Positions 46,851 to 55,708 are shown, counted from the stretch's first letter. The stretch: 64,000 nucleotides of DNA from Sinomicrobium weinanense (GCF_018863395.1 NZ_JAHKRR010000002.1:496001-560000), one strand, 5' to 3'. Numbers and translations: made by a program. Notes: generated from the sequence alone by a model not told the origin.

Positions 46851-47282
46851 ATGAGAATCTGGTCCCTGCACCCCAAATACCTCGACACCAGGGGGCTCGT
46901 TGCCCTGTGGCGCGAAACCCTTCTGGCCAAACACGTCCTGGAAGGCAAGACCCGGGGGTATAAAAATCATCCGCAACTGAACAGGTTCAGAAAAACGGAA
47001 GACCCGGTAAATGCCATAAACCAATATCTTGCAGAGGTATTCCGGGAAGCACTCCGCAGGAAATATAATTTCAACAGGGAAAAAATCCAATGGAACTTTA
47101 CCCCGGTTATCATAAAAGTCACGTCCGGACAAATGGCCTATGAAACGGAACACCTGCTACGCAAGTTAAAACTACGGGACCTCGAAAAATTCCATATGCT
47201 CAAAAGATCAACTTCCCCGCCCGATCCCCATCCCATTTTTAAAATTACAGCAGGTGGCATAGAGGATTGGGAAATCCTCTGA
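46851..47282 (+). CDS. Pyrimidine-dimer DNA glycosylase-like protein (Pyr_excise family)
   Basis: A 143-residue protein starting MRIWSLHPKYLDTRGLVALW, followed by GYKNHPQLNRFRKTEDPV, which I recognise as the family related to T4 endonuclease V. The T4 enzyme uses an N-terminal Thr as its catalytic amine; this protein begins Met-Arg, so the same chemistry is not assured. I see no genetic link to the nitrate cluster that begins 130 nt downstream, and the gap before it (46671-46850) holds nothing recognisable. Confidence 0.75.
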   Translation: MRIWSLHPKYLDTRGLVALWRETLLAKHVLEGKTRGYKNHPQLNRFRKTEDPVNAINQYLAEVFREALRRKYNFNREKIQWNFTPVIIKVTSGQMAYETEHLLRKLKLRDLEKFHMLKRSTSPPDPHPIFKITAGGIEDWEIL

Positions 47283-47369
47283 ATCCCCGGGAAACAGGAC
47301 CTTTTTCCTTCGGTTTTCGATGAAACGGAGATTATTTTCACAAAAAATACGTATTTAGTATTTATAAAT

Positions 47370-47391
47370 TAAGTATAAATACTTATATTTG
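47370..47391 (+). promoter_or_regulatory. Nitrate-cluster operator and -7 box, nirB
   Basis: TAAGTA-TAAA-TACTTA (47370-47385) overlaps TATATTTG (47384-47391), an exact TAnnTTTG -7 box. The ATG follows 20 nt later. TACGTA also occurs at 47348-47353 and 47401-47406. Confidence 0.75.
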
Positions 47392-47410
47392 GATTTTAAA
47401 TACGTATTCT

Positions 47411-49924
47411 ATGAAAAAGATTGTAGTTATCGGAAATGGTATGGTGGGGTACAAATTTTGTGAAAAACTGGCAGCACATCCCAGGAGACAAGAGTTTCAC
47501 ATCACCGTCTTCGGAGAAGAGCCCAAGCCGGCCTACGACCGTGTTCATCTCAGTGAATACTTTGCAGGAAAGACGGCGGACGACCTGCTCCTGGCCCCTA
47601 CCGGGTGGTACGAAAAGAACGGGATAACACTCCGCACTTCCGAACTTATTTCCGCAATAGACAGGAAAAATAAAAAAGTAACTACGTATAAAGAAAAGAC
47701 ATATACGTATGATTATCTAATACTGGCCACAGGCTCCACACCTTTCGTCCCCCCGATCCCCGGTGTGGACAGGAAAGGCGTGTTTGTTTACCGCACCCTG
47801 GAAGACCTGGATGCCATTAAAGACTACGCTTCCGGAATAAAACAGCAAGGCAGAACAAGTGCTGCCGTGCTAGGCGGCGGGCTACTGGGGCTGGAAGCTG
47901 CCAAGGCCGTAAAAGACCTCGGGTTAAAAGCCCATGTGGTGGAATTTGCCCCCCGCCTGATGCCCCGGCAGCTGGACGATAAGGCGGCCGATATGTTGAA
48001 AACCGAAATGGAAGACCTCGGCATAAGTATCCACCTCAACAAAAGAACAGACAACATCCTCGGAGAAGACCGCATTACAGGTATGCAGTTTGCCGGCGAG
48101 GAGGTCCTCCACACCGATATGCTTATTATCTCAGCAGGTATCCGCCCCCGTGACGAACTTGCCCGGAATTGCGGACTGGAAACCGGAGAACGCGGGGGTA
48201 TTACCGTAGACAACCGTATGCGTACCAGTGACCCTTTCATTTATGCTATCGGAGAAGCCACCCTTTACAACAACGGTATATACGGGTTAGTTGCCCCGGG
48301 CTATGATATGGCTACCGTAGCCGTGGAACAGATCACCGGGGGAGACAAAGTCATGGCAGAAAGTATCGACATGTCTACCAAGCTAAAACTTATAGGTGTG
48401 GAAGTAGCCAGCTTCGGCGATCCGTTCATAGAGAACGCTGAAGTGGTGGCCGTGACCTATGAGAATAAATTCAGCCGGATATACAAAAGGATAAACGTCA
48501 CCAAAGACGGTACAAGGCTCCTGGGCGGCATCCTCGTAGGTGATGCCTCCGATTACAACAGCCTCTTTCAAATATACCTCAACGGACTGCCGCTACCCGA
48601 AAATCCCGAAGACCTTATCCTGGGAACCCGTGGTGAAGGCAATACTTCTGCACTCGGAAGTGCCCTGGATCTTCCGGACACTGCACAGATATGTTCCTGT
48701 GAAAGTATTTCCAAAGGCGATATCTGCCACGCTATCACGGAAAAAGGGTGTACTTCTGTGGGCGATGTCATAGGCTGTACAAGAGCAGCTACCGGTTGCG
48801 GAGGCTGTAAGCCCATGGTGGCCGACCTGGTGAAAGAAACCCTGAAATCGCAAGGAATAGAAGCCAAAGAAGTGATCTGCGAACACTTCGGCTATTCCCG
48901 GCAGGAACTTTACGACCTCATCCGGGTCAACAATATTACCACATATAACGAAGCCCTCTATACATTAGGGAAAGGCGATGGTTGTGAGGTATGCAAACCC
49001 GCCCTGGCTTCCCTTTTTGCCAGTATTTACAACGAAACTGCTAACAAGCAGGCCACCATCCAGGATTCTAACGACCGTTTCCTGGCCAATATACAACGTA
49101 ACGGATCTTATTCCGTAGTGCCCCGTGTTCCCGGTGGAGAGATCACTGCCAAAAAACTCATTGCCCTGGGCAAAGTGGCCCGGAAATACGACCTCTACAC
49201 CAAGATCACCGGAGGACAGCGTATAGACCTGTTCGGCGCACGTCTCGATGAACTCCCTCATATTTGGAAAGACCTTATCGACCACGGTTTCGAAAGCGGT
49301 CATGCTTACGGAAAAGCACTGCGAACGGTAAAAAGTTGTGTCGGTTCTACCTGGTGCCGGTACGGGATGCACGAAAGCGTCAGCTTTGCTATCCGGATAG
49401 AAGAAAGGTACAAAGGTATCCGTTCTCCCCACAAGCTGAAAGGCGGGGTCTCCGGCTGTATCCGGGAATGTGCCGAAGCGCGGAGCAAGGATTTCGGGAT
49501 CATCGCCGTGGAAGGCGGCTGGAACCTCTACATATGCGGTAATGGCGGTGCCAATCCCAAACACGCCATCCTCTTTGCCGAACAACTGGACGACGAGACC
49601 TGTATAAAATACCTCGACAGGTTCCTGATGTTCTACATCAAAACAGCAGCCCCCCTTACCAGGACAGCAAAATGGCTGGACGAGCTCGAAGGCGGAATAG
49701 CATACCTGAAACAGGTGATCATTGAAGACAGCCTTGGAATAGCAGAAGACCTGGAAAAAGAAATGCAACAGCTCGTAGACACTTACGAATGCGAATGGAA
49801 ACAAGCCATAAACAACCCGGAAATGCGAAAGCGCTTTTCCCATTTTATCAATTCCGACGACACGGACGATAATATGGCCTTTGTACCCATGCGCGACCAG
49901 AAAATGCCTAAACCATGGTTGTGA
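47411..49924 (+). CDS. nirB: NAD(P)H nitrite reductase, large subunit
   Basis: An 837-residue cytoplasmic enzyme reducing nitrite to ammonium with electrons from NAD(P)H. Order: FAD/NAD-binding reductase module (VVIGNGMVGYKFCEKL, AAVLGGGLLGLEAAKAV, about 1-400); BFD-type [2Fe-2S] domain (CSCESISKGD, CTRAATGCGGCKP) and a second Cys pair (GCEVCKP); nitrite/sulfite reductase ferredoxin-like repeat (SYSVVPRVPGGEITAKKL); then the siroheme-[4Fe-4S] site with CVGSTWC (Cx5C) and CIREC (Cx3C). Full family length. It is the first gene of the cluster. Siroheme would come from CobA encoded at 61853-62659. Confidence 0.97.
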   Translation: MKKIVVIGNGMVGYKFCEKLAAHPRRQEFHITVFGEEPKPAYDRVHLSEYFAGKTADDLLLAPTGWYEKNGITLRTSELISAIDRKNKKVTTYKEKTYTYDYLILATGSTPFVPPIPGVDRKGVFVYRTLEDLDAIKDYASGIKQQGRTSAAVLGGGLLGLEAAKAVKDLGLKAHVVEFAPRLMPRQLDDKAADMLKTEMEDLGISIHLNKRTDNILGEDRITGMQFAGEEVLHTDMLIISAGIRPRDELARNCGLETGERGGITVDNRMRTSDPFIYAIGEATLYNNGIYGLVAPGYDMATVAVEQITGGDKVMAESIDMSTKLKLIGVEVASFGDPFIENAEVVAVTYENKFSRIYKRINVTKDGTRLLGGILVGDASDYNSLFQIYLNGLPLPENPEDLILGTRGEGNTSALGSALDLPDTAQICSCESISKGDICHAITEKGCTSVGDVIGCTRAATGCGGCKPMVADLVKETLKSQGIEAKEVICEHFGYSRQELYDLIRVNNITTYNEALYTLGKGDGCEVCKPALASLFASIYNETANKQATIQDSNDRFLANIQRNGSYSVVPRVPGGEITAKKLIALGKVARKYDLYTKITGGQRIDLFGARLDELPHIWKDLIDHGFESGHAYGKALRTVKSCVGSTWCRYGMHESVSFAIRIEERYKGIRSPHKLKGGVSGCIRECAEARSKDFGIIAVEGGWNLYICGNGGANPKHAILFAEQLDDETCIKYLDRFLMFYIKTAAPLTRTAKWLDELEGGIAYLKQVIIEDSLGIAEDLEKEMQQLVDTYECEWKQAINNPEMRKRFSHFINSDDTDDNMAFVPMRDQKMPKPWL

Positions 49925-50069
49925 GAAAGTGAGAGGTGAGAAATTATTATGATAAAAGCTCAAAAAGCCATTATTTTAGACATACGACTAAAACGTGGTC
50001 AAATTTTACAATTTTTGAAATCACTCATTTAATTTTAATCCCCCCTCACTTTCTCACTTTCTCACCTCT
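49921..50069. repeat. Inverted repeat spanning the nirB-nirD gap
   Basis: GTGAGAAAGTGAG at 49921-49933, overlapping the nirB stop codon, is repeated exactly inverted at 50045-50057. A further CTCACTTTCTCACCTCT follows. The segment between is AT-rich. It could fold in the nirBD mRNA and uncouple the two genes, or be an inserted extragenic repeat. Confidence 0.55.
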
Positions 50070-50084
50070 ATAAAACGAACAAAA

Positions 50085-50462
50085 ATGCAACAAACATTAG
50101 AACAATACCAAACCATTACCCCCAAAGACGTTAAAACCTGGGTCAGGGTGGGCCGTGTACACGATTTTCCGGAAGACGGGGGTGTCTGTGTAAAACACGG
50201 TACGAAGCAGATCGCAGTATTTAATTTTGCCCGCCGGATGGCGTGGTATGCCTGCCAGAACCTTTGTCCGCACAAGCTCGAAATGGTGCTGTCCCGCGGA
50301 TTAACGGGCGACCTCGACAACGAGCCCAAAGTGGCCTGCCCATTGCACAAAAAGACCTTTTCCCTTAAAAGCGGAAAAAATTTAAACGGTGACGATCTGA
50401 AAATTGCCACCTATCCTGTAAAAATTGAACGAGAAAATGTGTATATTGGTTTTTCAGATTGA
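50085..50462 (+). CDS. nirD: Nitrite reductase small subunit, Rieske-type
   Basis: A 125-residue protein with a Rieske [2Fe-2S] fold. Ligand motifs are CPHK and CPLHKKTF, separated by about 32 residues. ARRMAWYACQNLCPH and VACPLHKKTFSLKSGK are typical NirD features. It partners with NirB. It lies 160 nt after nirB, with the inverted repeat between them, and 50 nt before the next gene. Confidence 0.95.
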   Translation: MQQTLEQYQTITPKDVKTWVRVGRVHDFPEDGGVCVKHGTKQIAVFNFARRMAWYACQNLCPHKLEMVLSRGLTGDLDNEPKVACPLHKKTFSLKSGKNLNGDDLKIATYPVKIERENVYIGFSD

Positions 50463-50512
50463 ATTCGTTTAAACGAGTTTATTAAATAACCCCGATTTTG
50501 AAAAACCAGAAA

Positions 50513-51109
50513 ATGGAACGCGTGTCAAAATTTGAAATGGCCATAGCGCAGATCGATGCGGAAAATGCCGAAGACCCCAATGTAGAGACCATAAACGGTG
50601 TAGCATTTCCCAAGGAGTTACTCTACGCCAGGCGAATGACAGAAAAATTGCTCGACTTCTACCCCGAAGCCTCCCGCGAGCTGCAGATAGCTGTCAGGGC
50701 ACAGCATATATGCCGATGGAAAATAGACCGGAAACAATACCCAATGGATCGGGTGGGCTACCTGAAATGGCGGGAAGCCCTGAAAAAATTCCATGCCGAA
50801 AAGACCTCCGGAATACTCGAAGACCTGGGATTTGAAAACAATTTCACGGCAAGAGTATCATTTCTTATCCGGAAAAAGCAACTCAAAAAAGATGATGAGA
50901 CCCAAATACTGGAAGACGTGGTATGCCTGGTCTTTTTACAGTATTATTTTGACGACTTCGCCTCCAAGCACTCCGAAGAAAAAGTGATCGATATCATACA
51001 AAAGACCTGGGCCAAGATGTCCGAAGGAGGACAGGAAGCGGCGCTGGGGTTAAAGCTGTCTCCCACGGCATTTAACCTGATAAAAAAGGCATTGCAGGAA
51101 CGATCTTAA
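50513..51109 (+). CDS. DUF4202 family protein
   Basis: About 198 residues; a TTG 15 nt upstream could extend it, but the ATG at 50513-50515 is preferred. It reads FEMAIAQIDAENAEDPN, KELLYARRMTEKLLDFYP, LQIAVRAQHICRWKIDRKQYPM, GYLKWREALKKFHAEKTSGIL and VCLVFLQYYFDDFASKH. This is a DUF4202 protein, a family I recall being encoded beside nitrite or nitrate reductase genes. The AQHICRW and FLQYYFDDF segments with conserved His and Asp recall HD-type hydrolase helices, but no activity is proven. It ends exactly at a strong terminator, so nirB-nirD-DUF4202 form one unit. Confidence 0.8.
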   Translation: MERVSKFEMAIAQIDAENAEDPNVETINGVAFPKELLYARRMTEKLLDFYPEASRELQIAVRAQHICRWKIDRKQYPMDRVGYLKWREALKKFHAEKTSGILEDLGFENNFTARVSFLIRKKQLKKDDETQILEDVVCLVFLQYYFDDFASKHSEEKVIDIIQKTWAKMSEGGQEAALGLKLSPTAFNLIKKALQERS

Positions 51110-51171
51110 AAAGATTGATAGAAGATTGAATCCCGATGATCATCGGGATTCAATCTTCTATCAATCTTTTT
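51108..51171. terminator. Perfect 64-bp palindrome, terminator
   Basis: The arms (51108-51139 and 51140-51171) are exact inverted complements with no spacer, starting AAAAAGATTGATAGAAGATT and ending in a run of T. It begins on the last base pair of the DUF4202 stop codon. It can fold to a very stable hairpin with a U tail, and works on both strands by symmetry. Confidence 0.85.
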
Positions 51172-51232
51172 CAATCTCTTTAAAAACTCCATCCAAAATA
51201 AACCTTGTCTTGTATCAATCGAGTTTTACTAA

Positions 51233-53053
51233 ATGAGCAAAACGAACCGCAAATATCCTTTAGACCAGCAGGCCTTTAAAAAACTGAGCAGGCTGTATCT
51301 CATAGCCCTTGCGGCCATTGCCCTGGCTGTGGTGATCAGTCAGGCGCTTATCCAAAAATACCTGCGTGGCCAGGAAAACGATTCCCGTATCGTGAATATT
51401 GCAGGAAGGCAGCGCATGCTCAGCCAGAAGCTGGCCAAGGAAGTACTTTCGTTCTCCCCGGAAAACAGCGATAAAGAAAACCGGGAGATCAATACCAGGC
51501 TCAAAAACACCGTACGGGAATGGAGTATCTTCCACCGGAGCCTTCAGGAAGGTAACGACAGTATAGGGCTCCCGGCAGGGAACAGCGAAAAGATAACCCT
51601 GCTTTTTCAACAACTCTCCCCTCATTTCGAAACTATCCGCGAAGCAGCACTACGGGCCGGTGCGCATATAGATTCCGGTTCCGCGGTTAACATGGAAAAA
51701 CTGCAAAAGGAAACCGCCGTGATCCTCCGCAACGAACCGGAGTTCCTCTCTCTTATGGATACCATTGTATACCAATACGATAAAGAAGCCAGTGAAAAGG
51801 TAAAACAGCTCAGTAAAATAGAATACCTTATCCTTTTCATTACCCTCACCATTCTTTTGCTGGAATTCCTGTTTATCTTCCGCCCTGCGGCCGTATTTGT
51901 CAAAAAGACGATTGCCCGTTTGCTCATTGCCGAGAGAAATGCCCAAAAAATGGCCCGCAACGCCGACCAGTTGAGCGAGGCTAAGGAACGCACGGTAAAA
52001 GAACTGAAAATACTGAATTACGCCATAGATCAGACCCTGATGTTTGCCCGTATAACCGTTGACGGGAAGATCGTATATATGGGCGAAAAGTTTACCCGGC
52101 GCTTTATGCCATCGGGGGGCGATCCGGAACATATGAAGCTGTCCGGGATCCTGACTCCCGTACGACAGGAACAGGCCCTGGTAGACAATATCCTCTCCGA
52201 GCATTGGAAAAAGGGATGGCAGGGCGAAATAAAACTCACTTCGGAAGAAGACCGCCCCCTATGGCTGGAACTTTACCTGATCCCCATAGATATCCCTCAG
52301 GACAAATCGGAATTGCTCGTTATCTGTTTTGATATTACCAGGCAAAAAGAAGCCCTGGTTGAGATCGAACGGCTCAATGCCAGGCATCTATCCGAACAGA
52401 TCGGCAGGCAGAAGATCATTTCCAGCAAGATCATAGAAAACCAGGAAAACGAACAAAAACGGATCGCGAAGGACATCCACGACGGTATCGGGCAAATGTT
52501 GACCGGGCTGAAATTCAACATAGAAAGTATTGACCCGAAAGACCCTGAAAAAGCTGCTATAAAAATTGAGCACCTCAAAAACCTCACCTCCGATATTATC
52601 AAAGGAGTACGCACTGCCACATTCAACCTCACCCCTCCCGAGCTTACCGATCACGGTATAATCCCGGCCATGACCAAGCTGGTACAGGAGCTGTCGCGCC
52701 TCACCGGGAAAGATATTCTGCTGATCAACAAGACCGGGTTCAACAGCCGTCTCCACTCGCTTGCGGAGATCAATATCTATCGCATCGTTCAGGAGGCCAT
52801 CAATAACGCCATAAAATATGCAGATTCCTCTCATATCGTAGTGAGCCTCTCCCATAGCGAGGAAATGCTGAGCATTACCATAGATGATAACGGAAAAGGC
52901 TTTGATATGGATAAGCTCAGCAAGAAAAACAACGGCGCGTCCGGTATGGGTATGACTTTTATGAAAGAAAGAATGGAATATATTAACGGGCGCCTCTTTA
53001 TCCATTCCGTTCCGGAAGAGGGGACGCGGGTTACGTTGAATATCCCTGTTTAG
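51233..53053 (+). CDS. NarX-like nitrate/nitrite sensor histidine kinase
   Basis: A 606-residue membrane kinase. TM1 (LYLIALAAIALAVVISQALI), a periplasmic PilJ/NarX-type domain with NIAGRQRMLSQKLAKEVL, the region where NarX binds nitrate, TM2 (LILFITLTILLLEFLFIF), a coiled coil, a PAS domain, then a HisKA_3 dimerisation domain with phospho-acceptor His at about 416 (RIAKDIHDGIGQM) and an ATPase domain (EAINNAIKYA, DDNGKGFD, GMGMTFMKERM). No HAMP domain is evident. HisKA_3 kinases pair with LuxR-type receivers such as the one encoded next. Its placement inside the nitrate genes supports nitrate/nitrite sensing. Confidence 0.9.
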   Translation: MSKTNRKYPLDQQAFKKLSRLYLIALAAIALAVVISQALIQKYLRGQENDSRIVNIAGRQRMLSQKLAKEVLSFSPENSDKENREINTRLKNTVREWSIFHRSLQEGNDSIGLPAGNSEKITLLFQQLSPHFETIREAALRAGAHIDSGSAVNMEKLQKETAVILRNEPEFLSLMDTIVYQYDKEASEKVKQLSKIEYLILFITLTILLLEFLFIFRPAAVFVKKTIARLLIAERNAQKMARNADQLSEAKERTVKELKILNYAIDQTLMFARITVDGKIVYMGEKFTRRFMPSGGDPEHMKLSGILTPVRQEQALVDNILSEHWKKGWQGEIKLTSEEDRPLWLELYLIPIDIPQDKSELLVICFDITRQKEALVEIERLNARHLSEQIGRQKIISSKIIENQENEQKRIAKDIHDGIGQMLTGLKFNIESIDPKDPEKAAIKIEHLKNLTSDIIKGVRTATFNLTPPELTDHGIIPAMTKLVQELSRLTGKDILLINKTGFNSRLHSLAEINIYRIVQEAINNAIKYADSSHIVVSLSHSEEMLSITIDDNGKGFDMDKLSKKNNGASGMGMTFMKERMEYINGRLFIHSVPEEGTRVTLNIPV

Positions 53054-53126
53054 GGTCGGGCATGTTGAATGGTTATATCCCTCTCTATCTCATATCTAAA
53101 ATCTCACATCTAAAGTCTACCCTTAT

Positions 53127-53148
53127 TACTTCAAAATACGTATTTTTG
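53127..53148 (+). promoter_or_regulatory. Degenerate nitrate-cluster promoter of the response regulator
   Basis: TATTTTTG at 53141-53148 matches TAnnTTTG. The preceding TACGTA (53137-53142) occupies the same place relative to the -7 box as the 3' arm at the other four promoters, but the 5' arm is TACTTC rather than TAAGTA. It may be a weak site. The ATG lies 18 nt downstream. Confidence 0.4.
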
Positions 53149-53166
53149 TAGAAACATCATTTTGAA

Positions 53167-53823
53167 ATGAGCGAACAAAAAATACGTATTATCCTCGCAG
53201 ACGACCACGTACTGGTAAGGGATGGTATAAAAGCATTGCTCGAAGACCAGGAAGACCTCGAAGTTGTCAATGAGGCTTCCGATGGCCTGGAAGCCTTGAA
53301 AATACTGGAAAAGAAAGCCCCGGACCTTCTTATTGTAGACATCCGTATGCCCGAGATGAACGGTATAGAAGTGGTCAGGGCCATAAAAAAACAGGGGCTT
53401 GCCGTAAAAACCCTTGTCCTTTCCATGCACGACTCCGAAGAATACGTATTGCAGTCCGTAGAAGCGGGAGCAGACGGCTACCTGCTCAAGGGGTCCAGCA
53501 AAGATGAATTTCTAAAGGCCCTGCATACCGTATATTCCGGTGGAAAATACTTCAGCGGGGATGTATCCTCCATACTGGTGGAAAATTTTATCTCCAGGGC
53601 CAAATCGCCCGGGACGGTCGCCGAAGACAAGTTTTCACTGACCAAAAGGGAAAGACAGATCCTTTCTCACGTACTCAAAGGAAAAAGCAACAAGCAAATT
53701 GCCGAAGAGCTGAATATCAGCAAACGCACCGCCGAAGTGCATCGCTTTAACCTGATGAAAAAGCTCCAGGTAAAAAACCTTATCGAGCTGGCCAACAAGG
53801 CCAAGGAATATGGTTTGTCGTAA
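53167..53823 (+). CDS. NarL/LuxR-type response regulator
   Basis: A 218-residue regulator. Receiver domain with acidic pair ADDH, phospho-acceptor Asp58 in LIVDIRMPE, Ser in LVLSMHD and Lys in GYLLKGSS. C-terminal LuxR-type HTH (LTKRERQILSHVLKGKSNKQ, IAEELNISKRTAEVHRFNLM). It is the evident partner of the preceding kinase (113-nt gap). NarL-family regulators bind heptamers resembling TACYYMT, and TACTTAT is present at the nirB and narK operators, so it is the best candidate to read the shared operator. Confidence 0.93.
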   Translation: MSEQKIRIILADDHVLVRDGIKALLEDQEDLEVVNEASDGLEALKILEKKAPDLLIVDIRMPEMNGIEVVRAIKKQGLAVKTLVLSMHDSEEYVLQSVEAGADGYLLKGSSKDEFLKALHTVYSGGKYFSGDVSSILVENFISRAKSPGTVAEDKFSLTKRERQILSHVLKGKSNKQIAEELNISKRTAEVHRFNLMKKLQVKNLIELANKAKEYGLS

Positions 53824-53825
53824 CT

Positions 53826-53926
53826 TTTAGAAGCCACGGATACACGAATATTTCTTAAGAAAAGCCTCCGGCTTTTCCGGAGTATCGTTTGTTACTACAA
53901 AAATATTCGTGTATTAGTGGCTAAAA
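53826..53926. repeat. Long inverted repeat after the response regulator
   Basis: AGAAGCCACGGATACACGAA and the following TATTT at 53829-53853 face AAATATTCGTGTATTAGTGG and CTAAAA at 53901-53926, with a second small stem AAAAGCC/GGCTTTT inside. The ATACACGAATATT word resembles common flavobacterial extragenic repeats. It may terminate the kinase-regulator transcript. The rest of 53824-54105 is the narK promoter region. Confidence 0.6.
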
Positions 53927-54054
53927 ACTTCCCCCTGTTTAGCCCAGATCCTGTTTGACAATACCTTAAAAACAGCCTTCCCGTTTTGTTATAATTCCAA
54001 TATTTTTATTTTTTATTGAGCTCGCCGTAATTCTTTCCGTATACGTAATTATTT

Positions 54055-54076
54055 TAAGTATAAATACTTATATTTA
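54055..54076 (+). promoter_or_regulatory. Nitrate-cluster operator and -7 box, narK
   Basis: TAAGTA-TAAA-TACTTA at 54055-54070 overlaps TATATTTA at 54069-54076. A further TACGTA at 54042-54047 lies where a -33 box would be. The 16-bp dyad is identical to that of nirB. Confidence 0.75.
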
Positions 54077-54105
54077 CTACGTAAAACTTTCCAAAAAAAA
54101 TTGTT

Positions 54106-55458
54106 ATGAAAGAATTCATTTCACGAAAAGCCACAAAGATCCGCTTACTGGACTTTAAGAGCTTGCCCATGAGGACATTCCACATCACCTGGTTCTCTTT
54201 TTTTATCTGTTTTTTCGGATGGTTCGGCATTGCCCCGCTCATGGCAGTGGTCCGGGAAGAACTGCAGCTCACCAAAGAACAGATAGGAAGTACTATCATT
54301 GCATCGGTCGCCATCACGGTACTGGCCCGGCTGGCCATAGGATGGCTATGTGACAGGATAGGCCCACGTATTACTTATACTTATCTTCTTATCCTGGGAG
54401 CCATCCCCGTGATGTGCATAGGGCTCAGCAACAGCTTTGAGGCATTTCTGCTGTTTCGCCTGGTTATCGGGGTTACGGGGGCCTCTTTCGTTATCACCCA
54501 GTATCACGCTTCCGCGATGTTTGCTCCGAACGTGGTAGGAACAGCCAATGCCACTACGGCCGGGTGGGGGAATCTGGGCGGAGGGGTGACCCAGATGATC
54601 ATGCCACTGCTGTTCTCCGGTTTTATCGCCCTCGGTTTTTCAGACAATCTTTCCTGGAGATATGCCATGATCCTGCCCGGGATCGTTATGATCGTTATGG
54701 GTATCATATATTACAGATATACCAAGGACACTCCGGAAGGTAATTTTAAAACCCTGAAAAAGGAAAAAGATATTGAAGCATCGGCTTCAAAAACATCCCA
54801 CAAAAGGGAAAACACTTTCCTGTTGGCTGTAAAAGACATACGTGTTTGGGCCCTATTCCTTATTTACGGGGCCTGTTTCGGCATAGAGCTCACCATAAAT
54901 AATATCGGAGCCATTTATTACAAGGACCTTTTTGACCTCGACCTGAAAACTGCCGGGCTTATAGCCGGCCTCTTCGGATTGATGAACCTCTTTGCCAGGA
55001 GCCTGGGAGGGTATTTCGGTGACAAATCCGGAATAAAATGGGGGCTGAAAGGACGCATCCTTTTTCTTTTTACTGTACTTCTTCTCGAAGGTATTACGCT
55101 TATGGCCTTTTCCCAAATACGTATGTTACCCATGGCCATAGTTGTTATGGTATTGTTCAGCCTCTGCGTACAGATGGCAGAAGGGGCCACTTTTTCCATC
55201 GTTCCCTTTATCCATAAAAAAGCAGTGGGCGCCGTGAGCGGTATTGTGGGGGCCGGGGGCAACGTAGGGGCCGTCCTGGCCGGGTTCCTTTTCAGATCCG
55301 AAGGGATCAGTTACTCCTATGCATTGCTGATACTTGGAATATGTGTGACCGTAATTTCATTATTTTCATTTTTGGTCCGTTTTTCTGAAAAAGAAGAAAA
55401 AATAGCCCGCAGGGAGATAAAAGCCTCCCTGGAAACCCTGCTCCCTGTAAAAAATTAA
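54106..55458 (+). CDS. narK: Nitrate/nitrite transporter, major facilitator superfamily
   Basis: A 450-residue inner-membrane transporter with about 12 transmembrane helices. TM1 is FHITWFSFFICFFGWFGIAP. The nitrate signature region TTAGWGNLGGGVTQM and the second-half NVGAVLAG segment are typical of NarK/NrtP-type carriers. The Arg in LARLAIGWLCDRIG and the Arg-containing TM8 fit nitrate binding in this family. It imports nitrate, or exchanges it for nitrite, for the reductase encoded next. Its TAA stop codon coincides with the start of the nitrate reductase operator. Confidence 0.93.
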   Translation: MKEFISRKATKIRLLDFKSLPMRTFHITWFSFFICFFGWFGIAPLMAVVREELQLTKEQIGSTIIASVAITVLARLAIGWLCDRIGPRITYTYLLILGAIPVMCIGLSNSFEAFLLFRLVIGVTGASFVITQYHASAMFAPNVVGTANATTAGWGNLGGGVTQMIMPLLFSGFIALGFSDNLSWRYAMILPGIVMIVMGIIYYRYTKDTPEGNFKTLKKEKDIEASASKTSHKRENTFLLAVKDIRVWALFLIYGACFGIELTINNIGAIYYKDLFDLDLKTAGLIAGLFGLMNLFARSLGGYFGDKSGIKWGLKGRILFLFTVLLLEGITLMAFSQIRMLPMAIVVMVLFSLCVQMAEGATFSIVPFIHKKAVGAVSGIVGAGGNVGAVLAGFLFRSEGISYSYALLILGICVTVISLFSFLVRFSEKEEKIARREIKASLETLLPVKN

Positions 55459-55477
55459 GTATTTTTACGTAAATTTA
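55456..55477 (+). promoter_or_regulatory. Nitrate-cluster operator and -7 box, nitrate reductase
   Basis: TAAGTA-TTTT-TACGTA at 55456-55471 overlaps TAAATTTA at 55470-55477. The narK stop codon TAA at 55456-55458 is the first half of the 5' arm. The transcript would have a leader of about 220 nt before the ATG at 55709, containing the repeat at 55500-55664. The 3' arm differs from nirB and narK by one base. Confidence 0.62.
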
Positions 55478-55499
55478 ATATGAGCTTTGACTAAGCTAA

Positions 55500-55664
55500 A
55501 ACGTCATTGCAAACCCTGCCGTAAGCAGCTCGAGCCCGGGCTGAGTCCTAGGGTGGCAATCTCATGAAGGCCGGCAGCATACTCTCAATGGCATGTGCAT
55601 ACCTGCCCGGAGATTGCCGCGCTTTAGCCTGTCCTGAGTTTGTCGAAGGGCTCACAATGACGTT
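55500..55664. repeat. Extragenic repeat with AACGTCATTG inverted ends
   Basis: AACGTCATTG at 55500-55509 is repeated exactly inverted at 55655-55664. GGCAATCTCATGAAGG and CGGAGATTGCC inside also pair, and TGTCCTGAGTTTGTCGAAGG occurs near the right end. It resembles the CGTCATTG...CAATGACG family of flavobacterial repeats. It lies in the predicted 5' leader of the nitrate reductase mRNA. Confidence 0.65.
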
Positions 55665-55708
55665 CGAGCTTATATTATTACAGGAAACCGAAACAAAGCA
55701 AATACAAC

